From: Bacteroidetes bacterium UBA2475
GTDB lineage: Bacteria > Bacteroidota > Bacteroidia > B-17B0 > Aurantibacillaceae
DNA length: 64,000 nucleotides
Assembly (NCBI GenBank): GCA_002342065.1
Contig: DDPF01000013.1
Coordinates: 248,001 to 312,000 of the forward strand
Direction of reading: 5' to 3'
Part shown: one piece after another, positions 52,608-60,222 of the stretch
Layout: each line of letters starts with the position of its first letter
Numbering within the stretch: the first letter of the stretch is position 1
Program-made: the position numbers and the translations under genes
The notes under the pieces: generated by a model
Seen by the model: only the letters and a program-made list of their open reading frames with translations
Databases searched by the model: none
What the model was told of the DNA's origin: nothing

Positions 52608-53369
52608 ATGAAAAATTTAATTTTATCTACAAGCGCTTTTATGCTTCTATTAAGTGGTTGTTTCTTTTTTAGTTGTAAAAAAGATAGTACAACAGCGCCC
52701 AATTCGCCCGGCTTAACAAGTGTTAGCGCTAAAGGTTATTTAAGCGCTGCCAATTACGATAAACTGATCATACAGATACAATACGTTAACGGCCTGCAGC
52801 CATCTGCCGGCGCAGTAGATGACCTTAAAACATTCTTAAACCAACGGTTAAATAAGCCTGGTGGGGTAGAGGTAACCTATAGTAATATTAATTCGCCGGG
52901 CAGATCGATGTATACGATCGAAGATATCCGCTCAATAGAAAGTATTAACCGAACTGTAAAGCACGAGGGCAGAACAATTACAGCCTATATACTTTTTTTA
53001 GACGGTGAGTATTCGCAAAACAACGGTAACTTAAAAACATTGGGCATTGCTTATGGCTCATCATCTATGGTAATCTTTGAAAATACCATTCGGAGTTTAA
53101 GCGGTGGGTTAGGACAGCCATCTGTTAGCTCGGTTGAAGCTACCGTTTGCGAACATGAATTTGGACATGTGCTTGGCCTTGTAAATAATGGCACCGGTAT
53201 GACAGCCGCACACCAGGATGAGCCACATGGCAAACACTGCAACAACACCAGCTGTTTAATGTATTATACCGCTGAAACAAGTGATATGATAAACAACCTT
53301 TTAGGAAATAACGTTCCGGTGCTTGACGCAAATTGTATTAACGATCTTAAAGCAAACGGAGGTAAATAA
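52608..53369 (+). CDS. Metzincin-like zinc protease lipoprotein
   Basis: 253 aa from ATG 52608, chosen because the following residues form a lipoprotein signal (ILSTSAFMLLLSGCFFFSCK). The protease signature is VCEHEFGHVLGLVNNGTGM, where HEFGH supplies two zinc ligands and the catalytic Glu. A third ligand is less clear (His in AAHQDEPHGKHC), and a Met-turn is present in SCLMYYTAE. This architecture fits a Bacteroidota family of secreted metal-dependent peptidases with the chemistry of metzincins. It is probably attached to a membrane and acts on extracellular or periplasmic proteins. Two small genes follow after 2 and 12 bp, so it is the first gene of a small operon. Confidence 0.82.
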   Translation: MKNLILSTSAFMLLLSGCFFFSCKKDSTTAPNSPGLTSVSAKGYLSAANYDKLIIQIQYVNGLQPSAGAVDDLKTFLNQRLNKPGGVEVTYSNINSPGRSMYTIEDIRSIESINRTVKHEGRTITAYILFLDGEYSQNNGNLKTLGIAYGSSSMVIFENTIRSLSGGLGQPSVSSVEATVCEHEFGHVLGLVNNGTGMTAAHQDEPHGKHCNNTSCLMYYTAETSDMINNLLGNNVPVLDANCINDLKANGGK

Positions 53370-53371
53370 AA

Positions 53372-53638
53372 ATGGAAAACAAAGAATTAGCTACCATAGA
53401 AAAAAAAGTAAGTGATATAAAATGCAGCGATCGCACAATAACTGAATTAATAAACCTGGTAGATGATATCTACATCATATTGGATGAGAACCATCACATA
53501 AACCTGTTCAGCAAAAGATTAAGCTTTGTAAAAAGCAACCTGGCAAGTATTGATAGGCATAAAAGCCAAAAGGAAGAAATATTTTTAGAATCAAAAAATG
53601 AATTACTCGCGGTGCTTAAAGAAAGTATGGCTATCTAA
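53372..53638 (+). CDS. Hypothetical helical protein (88 aa)
   Basis: 88 aa, charged, with no signal peptide or membrane helix. Predicted mostly helical (ELATIEKKVSDIKCSDRTIT and DDIYIILDENHHINLFSK then KSQKEEIFLESKNELLAVL). It starts 2 bp after the metzincin lipoprotein stop and 12 bp before another small gene, so they are one transcript. I do not recognise a family. A cytoplasmic helper, chaperone or inhibitor of the protease are possible roles, but an exported protease and a cytosolic partner would need separate sites, so no function is proposed. Confidence 0.65.
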   Translation: MENKELATIEKKVSDIKCSDRTITELINLVDDIYIILDENHHINLFSKRLSFVKSNLASIDRHKSQKEEIFLESKNELLAVLKESMAI

Positions 53639-53650
53639 AATATAACTGTT

Positions 53651-53899
53651 ATGACACTAGAAGAAGCAAAAGACCTTATTATAAAAAATTACGACAAGTA
53701 TTTTAATAAGACCATTTATTTTCCATCAAACGGAGATACACTTGTAATAAAGGCAATAGATGTTACCAAAGATGATAACGGCGACTATGATGCCACTTGT
53801 TACACCGAAGATGCGAATGAAGAAGATGCAAATTTTGAGAACGGTATCTTTGCACACCGCAGTTTAGCAGATGTTATTAAGAACAGTAAATTGCTTTGA
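53651..53899 (+). CDS. Hypothetical acidic protein (82 aa)
   Basis: 82 aa, acidic, cytoplasmic. It has a helix (TLEEAKDLIIKNYDKYF), then short strands (KTIYFPSNGDTLVIKAIDVT and YDATCYTEDANEEDANF) and a C-terminal helix (HRSLADVIKNSKLL). No family recognised. It is 12 bp downstream of the 88-aa gene and is the last gene on the plus strand before a convergent 58-codon basic gene; its stop is 2 bp from that gene's stop. Presumably co-transcribed with the metzincin lipoprotein. Confidence 0.65.
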   Translation: MTLEEAKDLIIKNYDKYFNKTIYFPSNGDTLVIKAIDVTKDDNGDYDATCYTEDANEEDANFENGIFAHRSLADVIKNSKLL

Positions 53900-53901
53900 T
53901 C

Positions 53902-54078
53902 TTAGCGTTTTTTACGCGGACCTTTTTTCTCGGCACCTTGTTTAGCAGTTTTTTTTCTGGCTGTTTTTTTAGGAGCGCTTTTTACTACCGCAGCCTCTTT
54001 TTTAATATTTAAATGCTTCATTATTAATTCCGTATTAGAAATTAATGTCTTAAGAAGATCTTTCGTTCCTTTGCTCAT
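53902..54078 (-). CDS. Small Lys-rich, histone H1-like protein (58 aa)
   Basis: 58 codons with ATG at 54076-54078 and TAA at 53902-53904. The N-terminal 29 residues are helical (SKGTKDLLKTLISNTELIM), and the rest is a basic tail with Lys-Ala/Pro-rich repeats: AAVVKSAPKKTARKK, then TAKQGAEKKGPRKKR. The tail resembles histone H1 or AlgP-like proteins that bind DNA non-specifically. It is convergent with the 82-aa gene (2 bp between the stops). Although short, the clean start, base-pattern of a coding sequence and typical tail composition support it. Its role is unknown. Confidence 0.7.
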   Translation of the reverse strand: MSKGTKDLLKTLISNTELIMKHLNIKKEAAVVKSAPKKTARKKTAKQGAEKKGPRKKR

Positions 54079-54264
54079 GGCTATTTAATTTTATACTAAA
54101 TGTAATTAAAAAGCAGTGCAAATAAAAGCATTTCTTAAAATTTAATATTGGATCAATTACAACTGTACATACTACTTTCAACTTCCGAAATTGTGTAAAA
54201 ACGTCTAAATACGGGCTTTTATAGATGAGTTGTTGAAAATATTCTTCAATTTGGGGATTAAATT

Positions 54265-54531
54265 TTAAACGATCTTATTGAGATGGAATAAAAGCGATTC
54301 AAAATGTTTTTCGTAGTCGCGGGTAAAACCGGCAGAATTGTAGTCTTTAGGTTGTGTGTGCGAAAGCTCTTCAAAATTGCGGAGCATAAAATTGTAATCC
54401 TGCGCATCAAGTTTAGCCTGGAATAATTTATGGTTACTTTCTAATAAACTTACAATTTTAAGAGCAGAGCGGTGATTAGGTTCTTTTTTAAGCTCTTTAA
54501 TTTCGTCTATTATACCATTAATACGGATCAT
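54265..54531 (-). CDS. Hypothetical helical protein (88 aa)
   Basis: 88 aa, cytoplasmic and mostly helical (INGIIDEIKELKKEPNHRSALK, here read in shorter pieces, and LLESNHKLFQAKLDAQDYNF, then FESLLFHLNKIV). No known motif or family is recognised. It lies 23 bp downstream of the outer-membrane-like protein gene on the same strand and ahead of a 186-bp gene-free gap in which nothing is seen. It is probably the second gene of that pair. Confidence that it is coding is moderate. Confidence 0.6.
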   Translation of the reverse strand: MIRINGIIDEIKELKKEPNHRSALKIVSLLESNHKLFQAKLDAQDYNFMLRNFEELSHTQPKDYNSAGFTRDYEKHFESLLFHLNKIV

Positions 54532-54554
54532 GAGTAAAGCTAAGCATTAAAATC

Positions 54555-55115
54555 TTAAAACGACTTACCAATACTTATACCGCCCCACGGAAAAACCCTT
54601 GAAAACGAGGGGTCGTCTGAGATCAACTTTACCAGTGGCGTGAGAGCAGCTCTAAAAAAGATACCGCCTGTGTTTTTTTGATACCTGTAACCGATCCTGG
54701 GAACCGCGAAAAGATAAGTAGTTATCTCGGTATTGGTGCTGGACCCACCATGATAATAGCTTGTTCTGGTTTCAGTATACAATGCAATTGTAACTCCGAT
54801 GCCTAATTCAAATCCGTTCTTAAAAACAATGTTATTTGAATAAGGAAGAGAAAATATCTGGGGCCTTAATTCAGTGTTACTTCCTACGCCCAAAAAAAGA
54901 TAAGAAAGTCCGATAGAACTGGTGTGTCGTATTTTTCCATTTATTTCAAGGATCCTATCGTAACCGATAGAATAGAAACCGCCCTGGCCGCCAAATTCCA
55001 GAAAGAAAGTATTTCTTTTATAGTTATGTAAAACGCTGTCTTTTGATAAAGCTGTTTGGCAAAAAATGTTGCAGCTACCAAAAAGAAAAAAGAAGTATAA
55101 TAAAAGATGTTTCAA
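54555..55115 (-). CDS. Hypothetical outer-membrane beta-barrel-like protein
   Basis: 186 aa with a signal peptide (HLLLYFFFLFGSCNIFCQ). The mature part alternates aromatic and small residues in strands (FFLEFGGQGGFYSIGYDRIL, IGLSYLFLGVGS, GFELGIGVTIALY, YLFAVPRIGYRYQK), consistent with an eight-stranded barrel like the small outer-membrane proteins of Bacteroidota. The C-terminus ends GGISIGKSF with a terminal Phe, a standard OMP assembly signal, which supports the call. No family name is certain. It is followed by the 88-aa gene. Its upstream region (55116-55281) contains no gene. Confidence 0.72.
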   Translation of the reverse strand: MKHLLLYFFFLFGSCNIFCQTALSKDSVLHNYKRNTFFLEFGGQGGFYSIGYDRILEINGKIRHTSSIGLSYLFLGVGSNTELRPQIFSLPYSNNIVFKNGFELGIGVTIALYTETRTSYYHGGSSTNTEITTYLFAVPRIGYRYQKNTGGIFFRAALTPLVKLISDDPSFSRVFPWGGISIGKSF

Positions 55116-55281
55116 TTATATAAATATATAAAAAATTCAGAAGAAGCCGGCATCTAACCGTCGTTATGTTAAACTAGCTTAGGTATGTGAGAGAGGGTCG
55201 GGTTGGCTTTGTGAGGAGCGTATCCTTAAAAAATAAAAGAAGTAAACTCTCAAAAAAATACCGCTTAAATTATGGGGTTTA

Positions 55282-55650
55282 TCAATGGCTCTTATTATGA
55301 CAATTTCCTGTGTTTTTGGTAGCGCATTTATTGGATTCATTGCTGGTTATCTTATTGGAAAAAAAAGGATATAAGCTGGATGAAATTTGAAATAAAAAAC
55401 CAATAATAACACAAATAAAAAATAAACGTTTTTTATTATCTTTTTTTGCTTCTTCACCACTTTCCCAACGCTTGGTTAACGATTCATACATTTCATTGCT
55501 AGCTTTTTTAGGATCGCTCCCAAAAGCATTTGCAAGTATTTTAACGTCTGCAATGCTTATTCTAGTCATAAACCCGTCTGTTATATAGTATAGTCCAATT
55601 ACGCCAACTATATCAAAAAACAATCCTATAATATTTAACCAACTTGCCAT
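55282..55650 (-). CDS. Hypothetical membrane protein (122 aa)
   Basis: 122 aa with two predicted membrane helices, an N-terminal one (LNIIGLFFDIVGVIGLYYIT) and a second at about residues 75-96 (LFFICVIIGFLFQISSSLYP). Between them is a cytoplasmic or periplasmic linker with AFGSDPKKASNEMYESL. A short tail with several Cys and Lys follows. No family recognised. It is divergent from the small membrane gene at 55733, with 82 bp between their starts. A pair of inverted ACATAACGA motifs flank the two genes (55161 and 56302), so they could be a unit that was gained together; this is only a hint. Confidence 0.6.
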   Translation of the reverse strand: MASWLNIIGLFFDIVGVIGLYYITDGFMTRISIADVKILANAFGSDPKKASNEMYESLTKRWESGEEAKKDNKKRLFFICVIIGFLFQISSSLYPFFSNKITSNESNKCATKNTGNCHNKSH

Positions 55651-55732
55651 AAATCAAATATAGTGTTTGTTCTTAATCTTTCCGAAGGAAAGGATAGTCA
55701 AGTACGATACGAGAAATTTGTTAATTTTGAGT

Positions 55733-56158
55733 ATGGAATATGAAGAAGATTTACAAGAGCTTTTAGAGAAATACAATAATTGGAACGGTAAATTTTCAGG
55801 GCTTCCGCCGTCAACTAGCGACCTGAATGATGAGTTGTTTTTGTTAGGATACATTAAACGTCATGGCATCATGCTGGACAATGGTCAAAGCATAGTCGGG
55901 CTGGTTATTTCAGAAAAGGGCAAACGATTTTTAAAAAATGGTGGGTTTGTTGGTAAACGTAAACAAGAGAAGAATAATAAGTTAATGACTTTATGGAGCT
56001 TTATTATAGTCGTAATAACCTTAATACTTACAATTATTTCTACTTTAAAAGATTGTAGAGGACAAGCAAAAGATTCAGCCCGGCAACAACAATTGTCGAC
56101 TTCTGTAAAACAGAGTCATAGTGATAGTTTATCTCACCCAAAAACAGATACCTTATAA
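55733..56158 (+). CDS. Hypothetical single-pass membrane protein (141 aa)
   Basis: 141 aa from ATG 55733; an upstream in-frame ATG at 55667 would add 22 residues without support. The first 80 residues resemble a winged-helix-like module (DLQELLEKYNNWNGKFS and NDELFLLGYIKRHGIMLDNG, then VISEKGKRFLKNGG). One membrane helix follows (about 88-108, LWSFIIVVITLILTIISTL), and a Ser/Gln-rich periplasmic tail (QQQLSTSVKQSHSDSL). Hence a DNA-binding or signalling domain anchored to the inner membrane is one guess; I am not certain of the fold. It has no neighbour on the same strand for several hundred bases. Confidence 0.6.
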   Translation: MEYEEDLQELLEKYNNWNGKFSGLPPSTSDLNDELFLLGYIKRHGIMLDNGQSIVGLVISEKGKRFLKNGGFVGKRKQEKNNKLMTLWSFIIVVITLILTIISTLKDCRGQAKDSARQQQLSTSVKQSHSDSLSHPKTDTL

Positions 56159-56430
56159 TTTTATTATCTCGCACGTTCTAAGACTTTGCTTGCAAAGGAT
56201 TGTTAATGGACGATACGAATAGTGAAAGGCGCAGGGAAGGAATTGAAGCGAAAATCATTTTTAATTTTCCGCTCAATTGGCGGCTATTTACCGAAGGCTC
56301 GACATAACGATAATTATGTGATTTGAAGTAGATTAGCATAGTCATATGCAAATATACGAAAATTATATAATTAACATTATGTTAAATAGAAATATGCAAA
56401 AAAAGAGGAAATAAGCCCTCTCTATAAAGA

Positions 56431-56556
56431 TTAAACTGATTTTTTATTGCTCTTCTCTACTTTAGAGTAAGCAGGACATTTTTCGTGGCTTTTGCAAGAA
56501 CTGAAACTAATAGCAACAAACATTGCAACGATCGAAAGAGAAACTAATTTTTTCAT
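56431..56556 (-). CDS. Very small lipoprotein (41 aa)
   Basis: ATG at 56554-56556 and TAA at 56431-56433. The sequence is a lipoprotein signal (KKLVSLSIVAMFVAISFSSC) with the lipobox SFSSC (C21), followed by 20 residues KSHEKCPAYSKVEKSNKKSV. The KSHEKCPAY tail is a recurring pattern in tiny Bacteroidota lipoproteins. Too short for most gene callers. No function known. It lies in the gap between the 141-aa gene and ung, divergent from ung by about 100 bp. Confidence 0.65.
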   Translation of the reverse strand: MKKLVSLSIVAMFVAISFSSCKSHEKCPAYSKVEKSNKKSV

Positions 56557-56646
56557 AAGATTTTTATAGATTATAAATTTAATTATTCTTTTTTACTCCA
56601 AGAAATAAAAAAGGTTACTTTGGCAAATATTTAATAACAATTTAAC

Positions 56647-56658
56647 GTTAGTACTAAC
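56647..56658. promoter_or_regulatory. 12-bp palindrome abutting the ung start codon
   Basis: GTTAGTACTAAC is a perfect 12-bp palindrome ending immediately before the ATG at 56659. A near-consensus -7 element TTACTTTG lies at 56615-56622, so the palindrome falls in the 5' leader. It could be a repressor operator or influence start accessibility. Chance occurrence cannot be excluded. Confidence 0.35.
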
Positions 56659-57333
56659 ATGAACATTAAATCGCTATCATCTGAATGGAATAACCTCTTA
56701 CATTCTGAGTTTGATAAAGCATACTATAAAGAACTGCAAGATCATGTTCATATAGCCTACAAATCGCATACCATCTATCCTCCGGCCAATCAAGTTTTCC
56801 AGGCTTTGCAGCTTTGTTCGTTTGAAGATATTAAAGTAGTAATAATAGGACAAGATCCTTATCATGGCCCCAACCAGGCTCACGGTCTTAGCTTTTCGGT
56901 CACCAATGATGTGCGAACCCCGCCAAGCCTACAAAATATCTTTAAAGAACTAAAAACAGATATCCCGGGTTTTGAGATCCCTACCTCCGGAAACCTCGAA
57001 AATTGGGCAAAACAGGGTGTTCTATTACTTAACGCTGTGCTTACGGTACAAGCCGGTCTGCCCGGTAGCCACAAGAATTTTGGCTGGCAACATTTTACCG
57101 ATGCTCTTATTAAACTGGTAAGCGAGAAAAAACAACACGTGGTTTTCCTGTTATGGGGCGCTTATGCCGCTGCTAAAGCAGAATTGATAGACAAGGACAA
57201 GCATTTGATACTAATAGCCGCACACCCGTCGCCTTTAGCGCGTGGTGCCTTTTTTGGAAGCAAACACTTTAGTAAAACCAATAAATATCTTGAAGAAAAT
57301 AATTTAACGCCTGTTAATTGGAAGTTAACTTAG
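56659..57333 (+). CDS. ung: Uracil-DNA glycosylase (family 1)
   Basis: 224 aa, cytoplasmic base-excision repair enzyme that removes uracil from DNA. It has the family 1 motif GQDPYHGPNQAHGLSFSV with catalytic D66, the PPSLQNIFKEL loop, GVLLLNAVLTV, and the second active-site motif AAHPSPLAR with H189. The minor-groove loop is intact. Length is normal. The start follows a perfect 12-bp palindrome. Its 3' end overlaps the convergent YwqK-like gene by 20 bp. A near-consensus promoter element is present upstream. Confidence 0.97.
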   Translation: MNIKSLSSEWNNLLHSEFDKAYYKELQDHVHIAYKSHTIYPPANQVFQALQLCSFEDIKVVIIGQDPYHGPNQAHGLSFSVTNDVRTPPSLQNIFKELKTDIPGFEIPTSGNLENWAKQGVLLLNAVLTVQAGLPGSHKNFGWQHFTDALIKLVSEKKQHVVFLLWGAYAAAKAELIDKDKHLILIAAHPSPLARGAFFGSKHFSKTNKYLEENNLTPVNWKLT

Positions 57334-58048
57334 CTGCATTGTATTTTTCGCTGCGTTTATTTTTACCGTTACTGTCGTAAAAATTCCAGGTACCATCTTT
57401 TACATACGATTTACCGTCAATTGACAATACAACCGGCCCTTCGCCTTTTATTTGCCCGTTCTCGTAAAAGGTCTTTTGATTGTATTTTTTATTCTTAAGG
57501 TCTGTTATTTCCATTACATCTTTTACCTGTCCGTTATCATACCACGATTTTTTTAAGGTAATGTATTTCATTTCTTTCTCATTCTCTTCGGTATACTTTG
57601 GTAAACCATTTGAATAAAATTCGTACCGTTTTTGCGGCAAACCGTTATAATAGTTTATCTGGCGGCGTTGTTTACCACTTTCGTAAAAAATATCAATGTT
57701 GCAATGTAAAGGATCGGGATTAACCACCGTGCGCTCGCACTGGCCGTTCTCAAAAAAATTCTTAAAAACGATAGCCTGGCCATCAATATAATAACCACGG
57801 TGCAGTAATTTGCCGCTAACATAAAAATCTTCGTTCCAGCCCTGTTTGTTGTAACCTGCTTTATTGTAGGTAACAGAATCGCCACCAATAGCTGCAATTA
57901 AACGGTTGTAAATTTTAATACCTTCCACGCTATCCACAATGTCTTTTTGCAGGTAACGTTTAATTTGCGGCACCTGGTCGGCAAAGCGTTGTTGCGCATT
58001 TATTTTAATGCATGTAAATAAGAAAAATATGTAACAGTACTTTTTCAA
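57314..58048 (-). CDS. Secreted YwqK-family (MORN-like repeat) protein
   Basis: 244 aa. Signal peptide (KKYCYIFFLFTCIKINAQ), then a series of 20- to 25-residue repeats with the YENG-Q-x-K-x-E pattern: HRGYYIDGQAIVFKNFFENG, IFYESGKQRRQINYYNGLP, RYEFYSNGLPKYTEEN, SWYDNGQVKDVMEITD and TFYENGQIKGEGPVV. This is the MORN-like repeat family whose YwqK members are called antitoxins in some toxin systems, though most Bacteroidota copies are exported and unrelated to toxins. No toxin partner is adjacent. It is convergent with and overlaps ung by 20 bp. Confidence 0.83.
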   Translation of the reverse strand: MKKYCYIFFLFTCIKINAQQRFADQVPQIKRYLQKDIVDSVEGIKIYNRLIAAIGGDSVTYNKAGYNKQGWNEDFYVSGKLLHRGYYIDGQAIVFKNFFENGQCERTVVNPDPLHCNIDIFYESGKQRRQINYYNGLPQKRYEFYSNGLPKYTEENEKEMKYITLKKSWYDNGQVKDVMEITDLKNKKYNQKTFYENGQIKGEGPVVLSIDGKSYVKDGTWNFYDSNGKNKRSEKYNAAKLTSN

Positions 58049-58146
58049 AAAGGTAGACTCAAAGATAATGAAACTAAGGCAATTTTTTAAACCTGTTAAC
58101 TATATTTATTAAACAAAAGATTGTTTTAAACCAATAACTTAAAGCA

Positions 58147-58587
58147 TTACTTTAAGCGCATTTTAGTATGAGGAATGTCATCTTCGAGGTACTCTTCGCC
58201 TTCCGCTTTAAAACCTAATTCGGTATAGAATTTAATAAGGTAAGATTGCGCGGAGATAACAATTTCGCGATTAGGAAAAGCGGCGCTCATATATTTTAGG
58301 CTTTCTTTCATTAAAAGTTTACCAAGATCTTTACCCCTGAATTGTTTTCGCACCACTACTCTACCAATTGAAGGTTCTTTGTACGAAATACCGGGAGGGA
58401 TGATGCGGGCATATGCAGCAAGGGTTCCGGCCTCTGATATTAAAAGATGCGCCGAGTGTTGATCGATATCATCCACATCCTGATAAGCACAATTTTGCTC
58501 CACAATAAACACTTCGCTTCTTAATTTGTAAATTTCAAAAAGTTGCGTGTTGCTTAGGTCTTTAAATTCTTTAAGGATAATTTCCAT
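58147..58587 (-). CDS. ElaA-like GNAT N-acetyltransferase
   Basis: 146 aa from ATG 58587, which follows the upstream gene's stop by 1 bp; a TTG at 58602 would overlap that gene. The GNAT fold is visible: LSNTQLFEIYKLRSEVFIVE, then CAYQDVDDIDQHSAHLLISE (ElaA signature), IIPPGISYKEPSIGRVVVRK, the acetyl-CoA loop QFRGKDLGKLLMKE and AQSYLIKFYTELGFKAEGEE. The substrate of ElaA-type enzymes is not known. It is in the same operon as the CoA-binding and MFS genes. Confidence 0.9.
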   Translation of the reverse strand: MEIILKEFKDLSNTQLFEIYKLRSEVFIVEQNCAYQDVDDIDQHSAHLLISEAGTLAAYARIIPPGISYKEPSIGRVVVRKQFRGKDLGKLLMKESLKYMSAAFPNREIVISAQSYLIKFYTELGFKAEGEEYLEDDIPHTKMRLK

Positions 58588-58588
58588 T

Positions 58589-58948
58589 TTAAAAATTGCC
58601 AATACTTAGCATAACCAAAGTACAGGCTTCTATACATTCAATACCTTGTTTACTTGCTTTGCTAGCAAACTCATCATTCTCTGTTCCGGGATTAAAGATA
58701 ATACGTTTTGGTTTTAAGCCTATCAAATAATCCATCCATTCGGGATGTTTTGCCGGTCCAATATAAAGTGTAACCGTATCAATACCTGATAACTCTGGCT
58801 TGCCTGTTAAGATCATAGATCCTGCCACTTCGCCTTCTTTTAAACCAAGGCCAATAACTTCATGTCCGTGTTTTTTTAAACTCGTCATGGCTTTAAAAGC
58901 ATAACGTTCTGGGTTTTCGGAGGCACCTATAACAACTGTCTTTTTCAT
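58589..58948 (-). CDS. CoA-binding domain protein (YccU-like)
   Basis: 119 aa. A Rossmann-like CoA-binding domain: KKTVVIGASENPERYAFKAM (the GASxNPxRY loop), then HEVIGLGLKEGEVAG, LSGIDTVTLYIGPAKHP and IIFNPGTENDEFASKASK. These cytoplasmic single-domain proteins relate to the N-terminal domain of acyl-CoA synthetases, and their cellular role is unclear. It follows the MFS gene by 1 bp and precedes the acetyltransferase by 1 bp, so the three genes form one tight operon. Confidence 0.93.
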   Translation of the reverse strand: MKKTVVIGASENPERYAFKAMTSLKKHGHEVIGLGLKEGEVAGSMILTGKPELSGIDTVTLYIGPAKHPEWMDYLIGLKPKRIIFNPGTENDEFASKASKQGIECIEACTLVMLSIGNF

Positions 58949-58949
58949 A

Positions 58950-60215
58950 TTACTCTGTATAATTTAGATCCTTACCAAAGGTCTCTTCTAAGAAATAAAG
59001 AGCCACAAATCCTATACCAATAATAATACAACCGGTAATTTTTGTAGCCAGTAATTTATCTACATCGCAAACGGAAATAATCAGGTTCAGTAATATCGAG
59101 ATAAGAATTGTTGAACCTCTTACAAAGTTGGGAGCTGTAGTTGTAGCAGTTGCGCGAATGTTGGTTCCAAACAATTCAGATGCAGTGCTTATGAATACTG
59201 CCCAGTAGCCTGTAGCAAAACCAATAAAAGCCACAATAGAATAAAAAACGGTAACAGAAGTGCCACCAACCGAAAAATAAAGTATAGTACCCAGCACAGT
59301 GAGTATGAGAAAAACGGCCAGTGCTTTTTTTCGGGATCGCAACAACTGACTGATCAATCCGGATGCAATATCGCCAACCGTTATGCCCGCATATGCAAAC
59401 ATAATGGACTTCCCGGCAGATATGGACTTTTCGGGTAAACCCATTAACTCACTTAATTCGGGAGAAAATAGAACCAAAGTTCCCATTACATACCAAACTG
59501 GTACGGTAACAAAAATGATACATAAATATTTTACAATGCTTTTTTTGCTTGAGAACAGCTGAAGGATGTTTCCTTTTTTAACTGATGTTTCTTTTTTAAC
59601 GGCTGCAAACATACCCGATTCAAACACACCAATACGTAATACTAAAAGCACTAAGCCCATACCGCCACCTAAATAAAAAGAGTGACGCCAGTTACTTATT
59701 ACCTCGCCCATAAAACCCGCTACAACAGCTCCAAACACACCCACAGTGGCAACTATCATGGTGCCGTAACCACGTTTTTCTTTGCTCATACTTTCGCTTA
59801 CCAAAGTAATACCCGCGCCTAACTCACCTGCTAAACCAAAGCCTGAAATGAAACGTAGAACGATATAAGAATCAGTACTTTGCACCATGCCATTTAAAAT
59901 ATTTGCAATAGAATAAACCAATATTGATCCGAATAGAACAGAGAGTCTTCCTTTCTTATCTCCCAGGATACCCCAAAATAAGCCACCAATAAGCATTCCG
60001 GCCATTTGCCAGTTTAGCAATAACTTACCGTAAGAGGCATTTAATATTTTTAAAACGCCTTCACTTATGCCAGGAAATTGTAATGGTAAAATTTCGTTAA
60101 GACTTTGGGTACGCTCAACACCAAATAATAAAAGATCATAGATGTCTACAAAATAACCTAAAGCAGCAACAAGAATTAATTTGTTTAAAGCAGAACGGGA
60201 TGCCGGTTGATTCAT
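58950..60215 (-). CDS. MFS transporter (metabolite:proton symporter-like)
   Basis: 421 aa with about twelve membrane helices. The motif GDKKGRLSVLFGS (loop 2-3, G-D/G-R) identifies the major facilitator superfamily, and FISGFGLAGELGAGITLVSE (helix 5, with the Glu and Gly residues seen in carboxylate and sugar porters) plus a second half-set of helices (LFGTNIRATATTTAPNFVRG) complete it. It begins with MNQPASRSALNKLILVAALG. Substrate unknown; metabolite:H+ symport of an organic acid is one reading. It is followed by the CoA-binding and GNAT genes with almost no spacing, and preceded 7 bp away by the T9SS subtilase. Confidence 0.92.
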   Translation of the reverse strand: MNQPASRSALNKLILVAALGYFVDIYDLLLFGVERTQSLNEILPLQFPGISEGVLKILNASYGKLLLNWQMAGMLIGGLFWGILGDKKGRLSVLFGSILVYSIANILNGMVQSTDSYIVLRFISGFGLAGELGAGITLVSESMSKEKRGYGTMIVATVGVFGAVVAGFMGEVISNWRHSFYLGGGMGLVLLVLRIGVFESGMFAAVKKETSVKKGNILQLFSSKKSIVKYLCIIFVTVPVWYVMGTLVLFSPELSELMGLPEKSISAGKSIMFAYAGITVGDIASGLISQLLRSRKKALAVFLILTVLGTILYFSVGGTSVTVFYSIVAFIGFATGYWAVFISTASELFGTNIRATATTTAPNFVRGSTILISILLNLIISVCDVDKLLATKITGCIIIGIGFVALYFLEETFGKDLNYTE

Positions 60216-60222
60216 AAAGTTT

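Noticed and set aside
55150..55180. An integron attC-like arrangement (ATCTAAC then GTTAAAC).
   Set aside because: The two boxes are only 9 bases apart, far too close for an attC site, and no second site in matching orientation or integrase is seen.
57314..58048. A toxin-antitoxin system, because YwqK-type proteins are sometimes named antitoxins.
   Set aside because: It has a signal peptide and no adjacent toxin-like gene; the neighbour is ung on the opposite strand.
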